The position numbers and the translations under genes are program-made. A DNA stretch of 64,000 bases. It comes from Bdellovibrio sp. Lineage in GTDB: Bacteria > Bdellovibrionota > Bdellovibrionia > Bdellovibrionales > Bdellovibrionaceae. This document shows positions 12,401 to 22,309 of this stretch, piece after piece. The first letter of the stretch is position 1. Each line of letters begins with the position of its first letter. The notes beneath the pieces were generated by a model. That model was not told where the DNA came from and did no database searches. It saw only the letters and a list, made by a program, of their open reading frames with translations. Location: positions 1 through 64,000 of the forward strand of contig JACMRL010000013.1 of the NCBI GenBank assembly GCA_014376435.1. Direction: 5' to 3'.

Positions 12401-13595
12401 TGACACAGGTCGTGAGCGCGAAAGCTTCAAGCTAGTTTACGGTACAATTTTATCTTTCAAAGACGGCGACAGAGTAACTAAAGGTGCAACGGTAGCTGAG
12501 TGGGATCCATACTCAAATCCGATCATCTCTGAGGTTACAGCGCGCGTACAATTCCAAGATATCGTTGAAGGTCAGACGATGACTGAGCAAGTAGATCCAG
12601 TAACTGGTTTCACAACGAAAGTAATCACTGAGTCTAAAGCATCTGACAACAAGCCAACGGTTATGTTGATGGATGAAAACGGTAAATTATTAATGTTACC
12701 AGGCCGCGATATTCCTGCTCGTTACATGGTTCCAGTTGGCGCACAGCTAATTGCATCAGACGGTCAAGAAGTTCACGCCGGTGACGTTATTGCCAAAATG
12801 CATAGAGAGACTTCAAAAACAAAAGATATCACGGGTGGTCTTCCACGCGTTGCTGAGTTATTCGAGGCACGTAAACCAAAAGAAGCAGCCATCATTTCTG
12901 AAATCGATGGTTACGTGACTTTCGGTAAAGACGTTAAAGGTAAACAACGTGTTATCGTAACGCCTGAGATCGGTGAACAGCGTGAGTACTTGATTCCAAA
13001 AGGTAAACACGTTGCGGTTCGTGAGGGTGAATTTGTTCGTGCCGGTGAGGCATTGATGGATGGACCGACGAATCCACATGACGTTCTTGCAGTACTTGGT
13101 GCAAACGCATTGTCGGCTTACTTAGTGAACGAAGTTCAAGAAGTTTATCGCCTTCAAGGTGTGGGTATCAATGATAAGCACTGCGAAGTTATTATTCGTC
13201 AGATGCTACGTAAAGTGGAAGTCATTGATCCAGGAGATTCACGTTTCCTTGCCGGTGAACAAGCTGAGCGCACGACTTATGAAACCGAAAATGCACGCGT
13301 GTTAAAAGAGGGTGGCCAAGTTGCTACTTCTCGTCCGCTTCTTTTAGGTATTACTAAAGTATCTTTAAGCACGGAAAGCTGGATTTCGGCCGCTTCATTC
13401 CAAGAGACTACCAAGGTTCTTACGGAAGCTGCGATCAATTCGAAAACAGATCATCTACGTGGTCTTAAGGAAAACATCATCATGGGTCGTTTAATCCCTG
13501 CGGGAACTGGGCTTACCTCGTACAAACGTTGGAAAGTGGTAGTAACTGAGGACGAAGAGATGGAACAATCGCTAGGTTTGCCGCTAGGCGGGTAG
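9486..13595 (+). CDS. rpoC: DNA-directed RNA polymerase subunit beta'
   Basis: Beta' carries the catalytic magnesium site. The 1369-residue protein has the N-terminal zinc cluster ([20 protein letters not shown], about residues 70-90), the catalytic loop [12 protein letters not shown] near residue 458, the bridge/trigger helix region ([20 protein letters not shown]), and the second zinc cluster with [17 protein letters not shown]. It starts with GTG behind AAGGAG. It lies 44 bases after rpoB, in one transcription unit. Confidence 0.99.
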   Translation: MRDLLNFFDKPKDPLSFDAVRISLASPEMIREWSFGEVKKPETINYRTFKPERDGLFCAKIFGPIKDYECLCGKYKRMKYRGVICEKCGVEVTQTKVRRERLGHIELSSPVAHIWFLRSLPSRIGNLLNLSLKDVEKVLYCESYIVVDPMETTLEEGAVLSEEAYQAALNEFGPNFKAGMGGEYVREMLRKIDCEYLSRKLRMELKETKSEAGIKKLSKRLKVVEAFKGSTNKPEWMMLEALPVLPPDLRPLVPLDGGRFATSDLNDLYRRVINRNNRLKRLQELNAPDIIIRNEKRMLQEAVDALLDNGRRGKTFTGPNKRPLKSLSDMLKGKQGRFRQNLLGKRVDYSGRSVITVGPTLKLHQCGLPKIMALELFKPFVYNKLEEKGLATTIKQAKRLVDQQTVEVWDILAEVVKEHPVLLNRAPTLHRLGIQAFEPVLHEGKAIQLHPLVCTAFNADFDGDQMAVHVPLSVEAQVEARVLMMSTNNILSPANGKPIINPSQDVVLGLYWMTRVRPGAKGTGKVFGSVQEATYAYEAGVVDIQSACKVKIKGKLEETSVGRAILSDAVPKEVPFASINTVMSKKSIAALIDTTFRHAGAKATCILADQIMQLGFKYSTVAGLSISLDDMIIPESKASMIAEAEKQVQEIQTQYDEGLITDGERYNKVVDIWAQTSDKVAKEMMGQIERQKFIVDGKEIVGPSFNPIYIMADSGARGSFNQLRQLGGMRGLMAKPSGEIIETPITANFREGLTVLQYFISTHGARKGLADTALKTANSGYLTRRLVDVAQDVVVSEIDCGTEEGLDITPVYESGEIIQGIGDRILGRVALTEVVDPSTNTILVKKNQEMTETDVKKIEDMGIEKVTIRSALMCEARRGVCVKCYGRDLARGATVNLGETVGIIAAQSIGEPGTQLTMRTFHLGGAASRSVEQSVHTSRYEGTIKLVNVQSVKNKNNKLTVMNRNGQALVIDDTGRERESFKLVYGTILSFKDGDRVTKGATVAEWDPYSNPIISEVTARVQFQDIVEGQTMTEQVDPVTGFTTKVITESKASDNKPTVMLMDENGKLLMLPGRDIPARYMVPVGAQLIASDGQEVHAGDVIAKMHRETSKTKDITGGLPRVAELFEARKPKEAAIISEIDGYVTFGKDVKGKQRVIVTPEIGEQREYLIPKGKHVAVREGEFVRAGEALMDGPTNPHDVLAVLGANALSAYLVNEVQEVYRLQGVGINDKHCEVIIRQMLRKVEVIDPGDSRFLAGEQAERTTYETENARVLKEGGQVATSRPLLLGITKVSLSTESWISAASFQETTKVLTEAAINSKTDHLRGLKENIIMGRLIPAGTGLTSYKRWKVVVTEDEEMEQSLGLPLGG

Positions 13596-13604
13596 GTAGT
13601 TTTA

Positions 13605-13645
13605 GGTAGCTTGCGCCGGAACTTTCGGGTTCTGACGAAGCTACC
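13605..13645 (+). ncRNA. Leader hairpin between rpoC and rpsL
   Basis: GGTAGCTT (13605-13612) pairs with AAGCTACC (13638-13645), with further internal pairing around CGGAAC/GTTCTG. No T-tract follows, so it is more likely a processing or regulatory element of the str mRNA leader than a terminator. Confidence 0.45.
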
Positions 13646-13682
13646 ATCCTTGGCTGGCTTCGTTGTTGAATGAAATTTGCTT

Positions 13683-13704
13683 GACGATGACTTCGGTTGT
13701 CGTT
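13683..13704 (+). ncRNA. UUCG-tetraloop hairpin in the rpsL leader
   Basis: GACGATGAC and GTTGTCGTT pair over nine positions (with G-U wobbles) around a TTCG tetraloop closed by C-G, an unusually stable loop. It stands 67 bases before rpsL. It may stabilise the leader or be a regulatory site; no T-run follows. Confidence 0.45.
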
Positions 13705-13770
13705 AATTTGTCGAACTGTTTAAGAAAAAATGGATTAGTGGTAATCCAAGAATTAAAAGGGGATTTTTAA

Positions 13771-14145
13771 GTGCCTACAATTAATCAGCTAATTAAAAAA
13801 GAGCGTAGTGTTCAAAAGAACAAAACTAAGTCGCCAGCTCTTGCGAAATGCCCTCAAAAGCGTGGCGTTTGCACTCGTGTTTATACAACTACTCCTAAGA
13901 AACCGAATTCAGCTTTGCGTAAAGTTGCAAAAGTCCGTTTATCAAATGGATTCGAAGTAATTTCGTACATTCCGGGCGTTGGACACAATCTTCAAGAACA
14001 TAGCGTTGTTATGATCCGTGGTGGTCGTGTGAAAGATTTACCAGGTGTTCGTTACCATATCGTTCGTGGAACTTTGGATTTACAAGGTGTAAACGGTCGT
14101 TTAAGAAGTCGTTCTAAGTACGGCGCTAAGAAACCTAAAAAATAA
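13771..14145 (+). CDS. rpsL: 30S ribosomal protein S12
   Basis: S12 sits at the decoding centre. It is 124 residues with a GTG start. The sequence [20 protein letters not shown] and [13 protein letters not shown] are wild type, so lysines 43 and 88 (E. coli numbering), sites of streptomycin-resistance changes, are in the sensitive form. The Asp after the second lysine, the RimO methylthiolation site in E. coli, is present. It is the first gene of the str group. Confidence 0.98.
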   Translation: MPTINQLIKKERSVQKNKTKSPALAKCPQKRGVCTRVYTTTPKKPNSALRKVAKVRLSNGFEVISYIPGVGHNLQEHSVVMIRGGRVKDLPGVRYHIVRGTLDLQGVNGRLRSRSKYGAKKPKK

Positions 14146-14167
14146 TTTAAAGTAACCGAGGAAATAT

Positions 14168-14641
14168 ATGTCACGTCGTAAACGCACGTTCAAAAGAGAA
14201 ATCATTCCAGATCCAGTTCATAAAGATATTATTATTGCTAAGTTCATTAATAAAATCATGGAGCGCGGACAAAAATCGACTGCTCAAAAACTTTTCTACG
14301 GAGCTTTAGAAGAGCTCAACGGAAAAGTTCCTGGAGAAGAGTCTGTAACTGTGATGCGAAAAGCTCTTGAGAACGTTAAGCCTTCTATCGAAGTACGTTC
14401 ACGCCGCGTTGGTGGAGCTACATACCAAGTTCCCGTGGATGTTCGTCCCACTCGTCGTTTAACTTTAGCTATGCGTTGGTTAGTTGATTATTCTCGCGCT
14501 CGTGGCGAAAAAGATTTTTCTAAAAAATTAGCTGGCGAATTGTTAGATGCTTATAATAACCGTGGCAACGCGATTAAGAAAAAAGAAGACGTCCATAAAA
14601 TGGCCGATTCTAATAAAGCGTTCGCGCACTACAATTGGTAA
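14168..14641 (+). CDS. rpsG: 30S ribosomal protein S7
   Basis: S7 nucleates assembly of the 30S head and contacts E-site tRNA. The 157 residues start MSRRKRTFKREI. The conserved GGATYQVPVDVRPTRRLTLA core (about residues 82-101) is intact. The AACCGAGG ribosome binding site precedes the ATG. fusA follows after 11 bases. Confidence 0.98.
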   Translation: MSRRKRTFKREIIPDPVHKDIIIAKFINKIMERGQKSTAQKLFYGALEELNGKVPGEESVTVMRKALENVKPSIEVRSRRVGGATYQVPVDVRPTRRLTLAMRWLVDYSRARGEKDFSKKLAGELLDAYNNRGNAIKKKEDVHKMADSNKAFAHYNW

Positions 14642-14652
14642 TCAGTTTCTAA

Positions 14653-16743
14653 ATGTCAGCTCATTCCGTCAAAACTGAAGCTGATTTGAAGTTCACGCGT
14701 AATATCGGCATCATGGCACACATTGATGCCGGTAAAACTACGACGACCGAACGAATCCTTTTTTACACCGGAAAAAGTCACAAAATTGGAGAAGTTCATG
14801 ATGGCGCTGCCACCATGGATTGGATGCCGCAAGAACAAGAGCGCGGCATTACGATTACGTCGGCGGCCACGATGGCCTTCTGGAAAGCTTGTCGTTTAAA
14901 TATCATAGATACTCCCGGGCATGTTGATTTCACGATTGAAGTTGAACGTTCTCTTCGCGTGCTGGATGGCGCAGTCGCCGTATTCGACGCCGTAAATGGC
15001 GTTGAGCCACAGTCTGAAACTGTATGGCGACAAGCAAATAAATATAAAGTTCCAAGAATTTGTTTCATTAATAAAATGGACCGCGTCGGTGCTGATTTCG
15101 AAATGAGTATCGAAACCATCAAAGAACGATTGGATGCGTACCCAATTAAAGTACAAATTCCAATCGGTGCTGAAGATCAATTTTTTGGAGTCATCGATTT
15201 ACTAACCTCAAAAGCATTTACGTGGAAAGACCACGACTTTACTGAAGTGCCGATTCCAGAAAAATTTAAAAATTTGTTCGAAAAAGAGCGCGCCAATACA
15301 ATCGAAAAAATTTGCGAGTTAGACGATGCGCTCACTGAAAAATTTTTAAACGGAGAAATTCCTTCGAATGAAGAGCTAAAGGCAACGCTACGAAAAGCCA
15401 CTCTAGAATTAAAAGCATTCCCGATTTTTTGCGGGGCTGCTTTTAAGAATAAAGGTATCCAGCAATTGTTAGATGGGGTGGTTGATTATTTACCGTCTCC
15501 ACTCGATAAACCAATTACCTATGGCATGAACCCGGTCAAGCCAGAGTTGACCGTTGAATGCTTAACTAAGTTTGACGAGCCGGCTGCGGCGATCGCATTT
15601 AAATTAGCGAACGATCCATTCGCCGGATCTTTAACTTATATTCGTGTTTATTCAGGCCAAATTAAATTAGGCGACCAACTTTACAATCCGCGTACAGAGA
15701 AAAAAGAACGCGTACAAAAAATCGTAAAGATGCATGCGAACGCGCGTGAAGAAGTTGATCATTTGAAAGCGGGCGACATCGGCGCAATTATCGGATTAAA
15801 ATTTACTTCAACGGGTGATACGCTTTGCGATTCTGCTCGACTCGTAGTTTTTGAATCAATGATTTTTCCAGAACCTGTAATCTCTGTAGTTGTTGAGGCA
15901 AAGTCTTCTGCCGACCAAGATAAAATGATTGAGGGCCTTCAGCGTCTAGAAAAAGAAGATCCGTCTTGCCGCCTAAGAACAGATGTTGAGACCGGACAAA
16001 TTCTTTTATCGGGAATGGGTGAATTACATTTAGATATTTTAGTTGATCGTCTTTTGCGTGAACATAAAGTTCAGGCCAATGTAGGTCGTCCACAGGTAGC
16101 TTACCGCGAAACATTAGCGGCCGCCGTAAAGGCTGACTTTGTTTTTGAACGTATGCTGGGTGGGGATGAAAAATTTGCACAGATCCTTATTGAGATCGAT
16201 CCCATTTCTCCTTCTGAGGGCGTTAAAATTATTCCATTTGTTCAGCCAACAAAAGAAATCCAACCAAATTGGATAAAAGCGTCTGAAAACGGTCTCAAAG
16301 AAGCTGCTGAGGTCGGCCCCATTGCTAGCTATGCAATGGTCGGATTGAAGATTTTAATAAAGTCGTTAACGGGTAAGCCTCAGATGACTGACGAGATCGT
16401 TTGTAAAGCTGCAGCATCGCTCGCATTCCGTGAGGCTATCAAAAAAACTGAGGCTGTTTTGCTTGAGCCCATTTTTAAACTAGAAATTACATGCCCTGAT
16501 GATTTCATAGGCAACATTGTTGGCGATTTAAACTCTCGCCGTGGCAAAGTTCTAAATATGTTGATGAAGCCGAAAGTTGGACAAATTATTCAAGCTGAGG
16601 TGCCGCTGGCGCAGTTATTTGGCTATGCGACTGACATACGTTCTCTCTCTCAGGGAAGAGCTTTTTTCAGCATGGAATTTTTAGAATATGCGCCCGTACC
16701 GCCGAAGGTCCGTGCTGAGATTCTTCACAAGCTTGGGCGCTAA
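14653..16743 (+). CDS. fusA: Elongation factor G-like GTPase with divergent domain IV
   Basis: The N-terminal G domain is canonical: [40 protein letters not shown] and [10 protein letters not shown]. Domain II, III and V signatures follow (696 aa in all). Domain IV departs from canonical EF-G: the loop with KQSGGRGQYG is replaced by [13 protein letters not shown], and the column of E. coli His583 at the translocation tip is Lys. From memory, mitochondrial EF-G2 (GFM2), a ribosome-recycling factor, shows the same kind of replacement. The start has no clear Shine-Dalgarno sequence, unlike its neighbours. The str position argues for fusA; the sequence suggests a recycling-type EF-G2. Confidence 0.9.
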   Translation: MSAHSVKTEADLKFTRNIGIMAHIDAGKTTTTERILFYTGKSHKIGEVHDGAATMDWMPQEQERGITITSAATMAFWKACRLNIIDTPGHVDFTIEVERSLRVLDGAVAVFDAVNGVEPQSETVWRQANKYKVPRICFINKMDRVGADFEMSIETIKERLDAYPIKVQIPIGAEDQFFGVIDLLTSKAFTWKDHDFTEVPIPEKFKNLFEKERANTIEKICELDDALTEKFLNGEIPSNEELKATLRKATLELKAFPIFCGAAFKNKGIQQLLDGVVDYLPSPLDKPITYGMNPVKPELTVECLTKFDEPAAAIAFKLANDPFAGSLTYIRVYSGQIKLGDQLYNPRTEKKERVQKIVKMHANAREEVDHLKAGDIGAIIGLKFTSTGDTLCDSARLVVFESMIFPEPVISVVVEAKSSADQDKMIEGLQRLEKEDPSCRLRTDVETGQILLSGMGELHLDILVDRLLREHKVQANVGRPQVAYRETLAAAVKADFVFERMLGGDEKFAQILIEIDPISPSEGVKIIPFVQPTKEIQPNWIKASENGLKEAAEVGPIASYAMVGLKILIKSLTGKPQMTDEIVCKAAASLAFREAIKKTEAVLLEPIFKLEITCPDDFIGNIVGDLNSRRGKVLNMLMKPKVGQIIQAEVPLAQLFGYATDIRSLSQGRAFFSMEFLEYAPVPPKVRAEILHKLGR

Positions 16744-16809
16744 CTGCATCGATTTTTGCGCTTCGAATTGACTTCTAAAAACTCACAGAAAAACCTTGCA
16801 AATAAGCCA

Positions 16810-16838
16810 TTGACTTTATTTCTGCTATACAAGATATT
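16810..16838 (+). promoter_or_regulatory. Probable S10 operon promoter
   Basis: TTGACT (16810-16815), a 17-bp spacer and GATATT (16833-16838) fit a sigma-70-type promoter. They lie in the 225-bp gap between fusA and rpsJ, followed by a structured leader and the rpsJ start at 16969. Confidence 0.55.
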
Positions 16839-16861
16839 CACCTTTCTTGTTAACGCTACGG

Positions 16862-16906
16862 AAGCCTCCACAATCTTTGCAGTCAATGCAAAGTGGAAAA
16901 AGGCTT
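16862..16906 (+). ncRNA. Structured S10 operon leader
   Basis: Three nested helices are visible: AAGCCT (16862-16867) with AGGCTT (16901-16906), CCA with TGG, and CTTTGCA (16875-16881) with TGCAAAG (16887-16893) around a 5-base loop. This lies between the probable promoter and rpsJ, where E. coli has the L4-responsive leader. Whether L4 acts here is inference. Confidence 0.55.
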
Positions 16907-16968
16907 TGGCGGGCAGTGCTGGCAAAAACTAGAACATTACTAGTAAAAGCCATGAGGAAAAGAGAGTT

Positions 16969-17289
16969 ATGCAAAGTCAAAAAATCCGTATCAGGCTAAA
17001 GGCCTTTGATCATAAATTACTTGATCAATCGACTAAAGAAATCGTTGAGACAGCTAGACGTACTGGCGCTAAAGTTGCCGGTCCAATTCCGCTTCCAACT
17101 CGTATTAATCGCTTCACTGTATTGCGTTCTCCACACGTAGACAAAAAATCTCGTGAGCAGTTCGAAATCAGAACACACAAAAGAATGTTAGACATTCTTG
17201 AGCCAACTCAACAAACCATCGACCAATTAATGAAGTTGGATCTATCTGCTGGCGTTGACGTTGAAATTAAACTTTCGGCAAAGAAATAA
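16969..17289 (+). CDS. rpsJ: 30S ribosomal protein S10
   Basis: S10 is a 30S head protein and, as NusE, a partner of NusG/NusB. The 106 residues start [16 protein letters not shown] and contain the family signature [20 protein letters not shown] followed by [24 protein letters not shown] lies just before the start. It opens the S10 group. Confidence 0.98.
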   Translation: MQSQKIRIRLKAFDHKLLDQSTKEIVETARRTGAKVAGPIPLPTRINRFTVLRSPHVDKKSREQFEIRTHKRMLDILEPTQQTIDQLMKLDLSAGVDVEIKLSAKK

Positions 17290-17302
17290 GAAGGAGTAGC
17301 CA

Positions 17303-17977
17303 ATGAGCGATACACAAACGCAAACACAAGCTACTTCTGACGACGGAATCAAACTTAACGGTTTGTTTGCGTTCAAAGAAGGTATGGCGACTGTTTATAA
17401 CGATAAAGGTGAGTCTATTCCAGTAACGGTTTTACGTTACGAAACTTGGAAAGTATCACAAATCAAAACTGAAGAAAAAGACGGATACACTGCGGTTCAA
17501 TTAGCGGCAGTTCCTAAAAAAGCAAAAAATTCTTCAACTGCAGAAAAAAATCATCTTCAAGCAGCAGGCTTTGAGTCAGGCGCGCGATACATTAAAGAAT
17601 TGCGTCCTAATGAAATTCCTGATGGTTTAAAATTAGGCGACAGTCTTTCTATTCATACACTTGTAAAAGGTGATTTCGTTAGAATTACTTCAAAATCTAA
17701 AGGTCACGGATTCCAAGGTTCAGTTCGTCGTTGGAACTTTGCCGGTGGTCCTGCAACTCACGGTTCGAAATTCCACAGACGTCCGGGTTCTTCTGGTAAC
17801 AGAACGTGGCCAGGTCGCGTAATGCCAGGAAAGAAATTCCCTGGTCACTGGGGTGACGAAACAATCACAGTTAAAAACGTTGAAGTTATTGACGTTATTC
17901 CAGGTGAAGGCGTTGTTCTTGTGAAGGGACCAGTTCCCGGCAGCAAAAACACTCTTGTCAGATTGGTTAAGGGGTAA
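17303..17977 (+). CDS. rplC: 50S ribosomal protein L3
   Basis: L3 is an early assembly protein reaching the peptidyl transferase centre. The 224-residue protein has a short polar N-terminal extension (about 16 residues rich in Thr/Gln) before the family start GLFAFKEGM. The central loop reads HRRPGSSGNRTWPGR. The column methylated by PrmB in E. coli (Gln150) is Asn here. AAGGAG precedes the ATG. Confidence 0.97.
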   Translation: MSDTQTQTQATSDDGIKLNGLFAFKEGMATVYNDKGESIPVTVLRYETWKVSQIKTEEKDGYTAVQLAAVPKKAKNSSTAEKNHLQAAGFESGARYIKELRPNEIPDGLKLGDSLSIHTLVKGDFVRITSKSKGHGFQGSVRRWNFAGGPATHGSKFHRRPGSSGNRTWPGRVMPGKKFPGHWGDETITVKNVEVIDVIPGEGVVLVKGPVPGSKNTLVRLVKG

Positions 17978-17980
17978 TTC

Positions 17981-18616
17981 ATGGCTACAGTTAATGTAAT
18001 CAATTGGAAAAAAGAAAAAGTCGGAAGCATTGATTTAGCTCCTGAAGTTTTCGAATTAGAAGTTAAAAATGATGTTCTACACTCTGTAGTTAGATGGCAA
18101 CTAGCATCGCGTCGTCAAGGTACTCACATGACGAAAACGAAGGGTTACGTAAGCGGTGGTGGTAAAAAGCCATTCAAGCAAAAAGGTACTGGTAACGCTC
18201 GTCAGGGTTCTACTCGTTCTCCTTTAATGCCAGGTGGGGGTACTATGTTTGGTCCTCAACCACGTAACTATGCTTACGTTCTACCTAAGAAAATGAGAAA
18301 AGTAGGTTTATCAATGGCTCTTTCTCACCTTCACAAAGAAGGTAAGTTATTTGTTGTTGATGCGATGGCTTCAGAGGGAAAAACTGCTGAATTAAACAAA
18401 CGCCTAAAAGCTTTTGGTTTAAAGAAAGCCATCTTAGTTGATTCAATCAGCGACGAAAACTTTCAATTAGCGGCTCGCAATCTTCCGAATTACAAATATT
18501 TTCCAGTTGCTGGATTAAATGTTTATGATTTATTGAAATATGATGCAGCTGTTATCACTAAAAATTCTATTGATGGAATTATTGAGCGTTGCTCTTTAGA
18601 GAAAGCGGTGAAGTAG
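17981..18616 (+). CDS. rplD: 50S ribosomal protein L4
   Basis: L4 lines the exit tunnel and represses the S10 operon in enterobacteria. It is 211 residues. The extended tunnel loop contains KPFKQKGTGNARQGSTRSP and GPQPRNYAY, both family hallmarks. It starts 3 bases after rplC. Confidence 0.97.
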   Translation: MATVNVINWKKEKVGSIDLAPEVFELEVKNDVLHSVVRWQLASRRQGTHMTKTKGYVSGGGKKPFKQKGTGNARQGSTRSPLMPGGGTMFGPQPRNYAYVLPKKMRKVGLSMALSHLHKEGKLFVVDAMASEGKTAELNKRLKAFGLKKAILVDSISDENFQLAARNLPNYKYFPVAGLNVYDLLKYDAAVITKNSIDGIIERCSLEKAVK

Positions 18617-18617
18617 G

Positions 18618-18896
18618 ATGAAACAAATTATCAAAACTCCACTTATCACAGAAAAAAACACGGCTCTATCTGAGACTGGTGTTTATGTGTTTGAAGTTGA
18701 TATGACAGCATCTAAGCCTGAAATTAAAAAAGCAGTTGAGACTGGTTTTTCAGTTAAGGTACAGGGTGTTCGTACAGTTATTTGCCGTAATGATTTGAAG
18801 TATACGAAATTTGGATTATCTAAAATTCGTAAATGGAAAAAAGCATTCGTAAAATTAGCTGACGGACAAAAATTATCTTTGTTTGAGGGAGCTTAA
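18618..18896 (+). CDS. rplW: 50S ribosomal protein L23
   Basis: L23 sits at the tunnel exit and docks trigger factor and SRP. The 92 residues start [15 protein letters not shown], and contain [16 protein letters not shown] in place of the usual arginine/lysine-rich loop. One base separates it from rplD. GGAG-like bases precede the start. Confidence 0.97.
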   Translation: MKQIIKTPLITEKNTALSETGVYVFEVDMTASKPEIKKAVETGFSVKVQGVRTVICRNDLKYTKFGLSKIRKWKKAFVKLADGQKLSLFEGA

Positions 18897-18898
18897 TT

Positions 18899-19717
18899 AT
18901 GGGTTTAAAAGTATATAGCCCAAGATCGCATGCTAGCCGCGGAAGAATCGGATTCGATTTCGCTGAGATCACTAAAACGACTCCAGAGAAATCTTTAACG
19001 ATGCCTCTTCGCAAAAAAGCTGCTCGTAACAATCACGGTGTAATCACGATGCGTCACCAAGGCGGCGGACATAAGCGTAGATACCGTTTAGTTGATTTCA
19101 AACGCACAAAATTAGAAGTTCCAGGAATCGTAAATGCGATTGAGTATGATCCAAATCGTACTTGCCGTATTGCTCTTATCTTTTACAAAGATGGGGAAAA
19201 GGCTTACATCTTGGCACCGGTTGGTTTGAATGTTGGTGACACTGTTGTATCAAGCAACAAGGCCGATATTAAGCCAGGAAATTGCCTAACATTATCTGCA
19301 ATGCCAGTTGGTACTATTATCCATAACGTAGAAATGCGTCCTGGAAAAGGTGGCCAGATCTGTCGCGGTGCTGGTGCTTCTGCTACTTTAGCCGGTAAAG
19401 ATGAAATGTACTGCCAAGTGCGTTTACCATCTGGTGAGTTGAAACAAGTTTTATCGACTTGCAAGGCTTCAATCGGTCAAGTCGGTAACACTGACAACGA
19501 AAATATTAAGCTTGGTAAAGCGGGTGCTTCTCGTCACAGAGGTATTCGTCCAGGTGTTCGCGGTACGCACATGAATCCAGTGGATCATCCAATGGGTGGC
19601 GGAGAAGGCGTGGGTAAGGGGCATCATCCTGTTACTCCGTGGGGCAAACCTTGTAAAGGTTTCAAAACTCGTCAAAACAAGCGTACTAACTTTTCAATTA
19701 TTAAACGTCGTAAATAG
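18899..19717 (+). CDS. rplB: 50S ribosomal protein L2
   Basis: L2 is needed for subunit joining and peptidyl transfer. It has 272 residues. The C-terminal motif reads [20 protein letters not shown], retaining the essential Asp-His pair; the second His of the common HPHGGG form is Met. It starts 2 bases after rplW, behind GAGGGAG. Confidence 0.98.
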   Translation: MGLKVYSPRSHASRGRIGFDFAEITKTTPEKSLTMPLRKKAARNNHGVITMRHQGGGHKRRYRLVDFKRTKLEVPGIVNAIEYDPNRTCRIALIFYKDGEKAYILAPVGLNVGDTVVSSNKADIKPGNCLTLSAMPVGTIIHNVEMRPGKGGQICRGAGASATLAGKDEMYCQVRLPSGELKQVLSTCKASIGQVGNTDNENIKLGKAGASRHRGIRPGVRGTHMNPVDHPMGGGEGVGKGHHPVTPWGKPCKGFKTRQNKRTNFSIIKRRK

Positions 19718-19725
19718 GAGAGACT

Positions 19726-20022
19726 GTGGCACGTTCGATTAAAAAAGGACCTTTTGTTGATTTGCACTTGATGAAGAAAATTGATCATGCGCTATCAAAG
19801 GGTGATAAAAAAGTAATTAAGACATGGTCACGCCGATCTACAATCCTACCTGATTGTGTAGGATTGACTTTCGCGGTGCATAATGGAAGAAAGTTTGTAC
19901 CTGTTTACATCTCTGAGAACATGATCGGTCACAAGTTGGGAGAATTCGCCCCAACTCGTACTTTCCATGGCCACGCTGAGAAAAAAGCAGCGCCGTCAGC
20001 ACCAGCTGCGGCTAAGAAGTAG
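19726..20022 (+). CDS. rpsS: 30S ribosomal protein S19
   Basis: S19 lies in the 30S head. It has a GTG start behind AGGAGAG. The 98-residue protein has the normal core ([36 protein letters not shown]) and ends with an Ala/Pro/Lys-rich tail of about ten residues. Confidence 0.97.
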   Translation: MARSIKKGPFVDLHLMKKIDHALSKGDKKVIKTWSRRSTILPDCVGLTFAVHNGRKFVPVYISENMIGHKLGEFAPTRTFHGHAEKKAAPSAPAAAKK

Positions 20023-20031
20023 GATAGAAGT

Positions 20032-20367
20032 ATGGAATCTAAAGCATCTTTAAAATATACAATGGTTGGAGCTCAGAAAGCTCGTTTAGTTGCAGATACT
20101 GTTCGCGGTAAAACTGTTGACGACGCTCTTAAGACTTTAACTTACATGAATAAAAAAACTGCGATCTTAATTAAGAAATTGATTGAGTCTGCAGTAGCAA
20201 ATGCTGACTATAAAAAAACAATGAATATGGACAAGCTAGTAATCAAGTCTATATCAGTTGATCAAGGCCCGGTTTTGAAACGCTTCAGACCACGTGCTCA
20301 AGGTCGTGCGTTTGGCATTCGTAAAAAATTAAGCCATATCAATGTAATCATTGGGGAGAGTAAATAG
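20032..20367 (+). CDS. rplV: 50S ribosomal protein L22
   Basis: L22 reaches into the exit tunnel with a long beta hairpin; the residues [18 protein letters not shown] are that hairpin. It is 111 residues, usual size. Its stop overlaps the rpsC GTG by one base. Confidence 0.97.
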   Translation: MESKASLKYTMVGAQKARLVADTVRGKTVDDALKTLTYMNKKTAILIKKLIESAVANADYKKTMNMDKLVIKSISVDQGPVLKRFRPRAQGRAFGIRKKLSHINVIIGESK

Positions 20368-21038
20368 TGGGACAAAAAGTTCATCCGATTGGTTTACGCG
20401 TTGGAGTTATCCGTACTTGGGATTCACGCTGGTATGCTAAAGGACAAATGTACTATGATAATCTTCACGAAGACATCAAGTTACGAAAGTACTTAAAAGC
20501 TAAATTAAAACATGCTGGTGTTTCTAAAATCGAATTAGAGCGCGCAGCCAATAAAGTTAAAGTAATCATCCATACAGCTCGTCCAGGAGTTGTAATCGGC
20601 AAAAAAGGTACGGGAATTGATACTTTAAAAGCTGACGTTCAAAAGTTAACTAAGAACGAAGTTTTCTTGAGTATTCAAGAAGTTCGCAAACCAGATACCG
20701 ACGCACAATTAGTTGCTGAAAGCATCGCGATGCAATTAGAGAAACGTATCTCTTGGAGACGTGCTCTTAAGAAAGCCATCGCTGCTGCAATTAAAGGTGG
20801 AGTTAGAGGTATTAAAGTTCGTGTATCAGGCCGTTTAGATGGAGCAGAGATTGCTCGTTCTGAATGGTATAATGAAAAGTCAGTTCCACTCCATACATTA
20901 CGTGCAGACATCGATTACGGTACTGCAGAAGCAATGACAGCCTACGGCTTAATTGGTATGAAAGTTTGGATCTACAAAGGTGATATTCTTTCTCAAAGAG
21001 AAGTTCAGGTTCAGGAGGCCGGTCGTGTTAAGTCCTAA
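20367..21038 (+). CDS. rpsC: 30S ribosomal protein S3
   Basis: S3 surrounds the mRNA entry channel. It starts with GTG ([23 protein letters not shown]), has the KH motif [14 protein letters not shown] and the C-terminal [17 protein letters not shown] signature. It is 223 residues. Its end overlaps rplP by 14 bases, implying coupled translation. Confidence 0.98.
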   Translation: MGQKVHPIGLRVGVIRTWDSRWYAKGQMYYDNLHEDIKLRKYLKAKLKHAGVSKIELERAANKVKVIIHTARPGVVIGKKGTGIDTLKADVQKLTKNEVFLSIQEVRKPDTDAQLVAESIAMQLEKRISWRRALKKAIAAAIKGGVRGIKVRVSGRLDGAEIARSEWYNEKSVPLHTLRADIDYGTAEAMTAYGLIGMKVWIYKGDILSQREVQVQEAGRVKS

Positions 21039-21432
21039 GCGCGTAAAGTGGAGAAAACAATTTATCGGTCGTTCTAAAGGCCTTGCTCACCGTGGATCTA
21101 CTTTAGATTTCGGTGATTTCGGACTACAAGCTTCTGAAGAAGGGCATTTAACTGCTCGTCAATTAGAAGCGGGTCGTATTGCAATCTCTAGAACAATTAA
21201 ACGTGGTGGTAAAGTTTGGGTACGCGTGTTTCCAGATCTTCCTGTCACTAAAAAACCTGCTGAAACTCGTATGGGTAGCGGTAAGGGTAATCCAGAGTTT
21301 TGGGTTGCACGTTGTTTACCAGGTCGTATTTTATTCGAAATGAATGGCGTCACGAAAGAACAAGCTAAAGAAGCATTTTTAAGAGCCTCTCATAAACTTC
21401 CATTTAAAACTAAATTTTTAGAAAGGGTTTAG
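21025..21432 (+). CDS. rplP: 50S ribosomal protein L16
   Basis: L16 contacts A-site tRNA. The start is set at GTG 21025 ([12 protein letters not shown], 135 aa) because CAGGAGG at 21012-21018 is ideally spaced and the length matches E. coli (136); a longer in-frame reading from 20980 would lie inside rps[13 protein letters not shown] and the [11 protein letters not shown] motif are present. Confidence 0.96.
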   Translation: MLSPKRVKWRKQFIGRSKGLAHRGSTLDFGDFGLQASEEGHLTARQLEAGRIAISRTIKRGGKVWVRVFPDLPVTKKPAETRMGSGKGNPEFWVARCLPGRILFEMNGVTKEQAKEAFLRASHKLPFKTKFLERV

Positions 21433-21434
21433 TC

Positions 21435-21626
21435 ATGAAATTTTCTGATATTGAAAACAAATCTGTGACTGAACTTATCAAGCAAAAAAGCGAATTAGCT
21501 ACTCAGTTGTTTGATATGAAGATGAAAAACACATTAGGCCAACAACAAGGTCCACACCAGATCCGTACTGTTCGCCGTGATATCGCTCGTATTAATACGG
21601 CGATTGTAAGAAAGGCAGCAAGATAA
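21435..21626 (+). CDS. rpmC: 50S ribosomal protein L29
   Basis: L29 is a two-helix protein at the tunnel exit. The 63 residues begin MKFSDIENKSVTELIKQK, with the helix turn QQGPHQIRTVRRDIARI. It overlaps rpsQ by one base. Confidence 0.96.
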   Translation: MKFSDIENKSVTELIKQKSELATQLFDMKMKNTLGQQQGPHQIRTVRRDIARINTAIVRKAAR

Positions 21627-21922
21627 TGGCAAAAGCAAAAGCTGTTGTAGCTACTCCTGTTAAAGAAAGTACTCGTGGTCGTCGTGTTGAAGTAACGGGC
21701 GAAGTTGTAGCGAACAAAATGATGAAAACAATTTCAGTATTAGTTTTCAGAACTTTAAAGCATGACAAATATGGTAAGTACGTAAAAAAATCTTCAATTA
21801 TTAAAGCTCATGATGAAAAATCAGAAGCTAAAGTTGGCGACACTGTTGTAATTTATGAAACTCGTCCGTTGAGCAAAACTAAACGTTGGGCTTTGTCTAA
21901 CGTAGTAAACGCAGCGAAGTAA
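21626..21922 (+). CDS. rpsQ: 30S ribosomal protein S17
   Basis: S17 is a primary 16S rRNA binder. The 98-residue product has a longer N-terminus (about 16 extra residues rich in Lys/Ala/Val) before the family core RRVEVTGEVVANKMMKTISV. The KKSSIIKAHDEKSEAKVGDTV segment matches the S17 signature. Confidence 0.96.
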   Translation: MAKAKAVVATPVKESTRGRRVEVTGEVVANKMMKTISVLVFRTLKHDKYGKYVKKSSIIKAHDEKSEAKVGDTVVIYETRPLSKTKRWALSNVVNAAK

Positions 21923-21931
21923 GGTGTATTT

Positions 21932-22300
21932 ATGATTCAAATGCAGACTCGATTAAATGTTGCAGATAACTCAGGAGCCAAAGAGGTTATGTGTATTAAA
22001 GTTCTAGGCGGATCTAAAAGAAGATTTGCTTCGATCGGTGATATCATCGTTGTATCTATTAAAGATGCAATGCCGAATGCAAAAGTAAAAAAAGGTGATG
22101 TAGCTAAAGCGGTGGTCGTTCGAACGATTCACAAATTGCGCCGTGCAGATGGCAGCTATATCCGTTTCGATGATAATTCAGCAGTTCTAATCAATGCCGC
22201 TAAAGAGCCAGTTGGAACTCGTATTTTTGGTCCAGTAGCCAGAGAACTCAGAGCTAAACAATTCGTAAAGATTGTTTCATTAGCGCCTGAAGTTTTATAG
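21932..22300 (+). CDS. rplN: 50S ribosomal protein L14
   Basis: L14 lies at the subunit interface. The 122 residues start [20 protein letters not shown] and end in VSLAPEVL, as is typical. The next gene, 9 bases on, is rplE; rplX, normally between them, is absent. Confidence 0.98.
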   Translation: MIQMQTRLNVADNSGAKEVMCIKVLGGSKRRFASIGDIIVVSIKDAMPNAKVKKGDVAKAVVVRTIHKLRRADGSYIRFDDNSAVLINAAKEPVGTRIFGPVARELRAKQFVKIVSLAPEVL

Positions 22301-22309
22301 GGGTAGAAG

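Noticed and set aside
16801-16832. TTGACT with TATACA as promoter pair upstream of rpsJ
   Set aside because: The spacing is only 10 bases; the pairing with GATATT at 17 bases is used instead.
20980-21024. Longer N-terminus for L16
   Set aside because: It would translate the 3' end of rpsC in another frame; GTG 21025 has the ribosome binding site and fits the family length.
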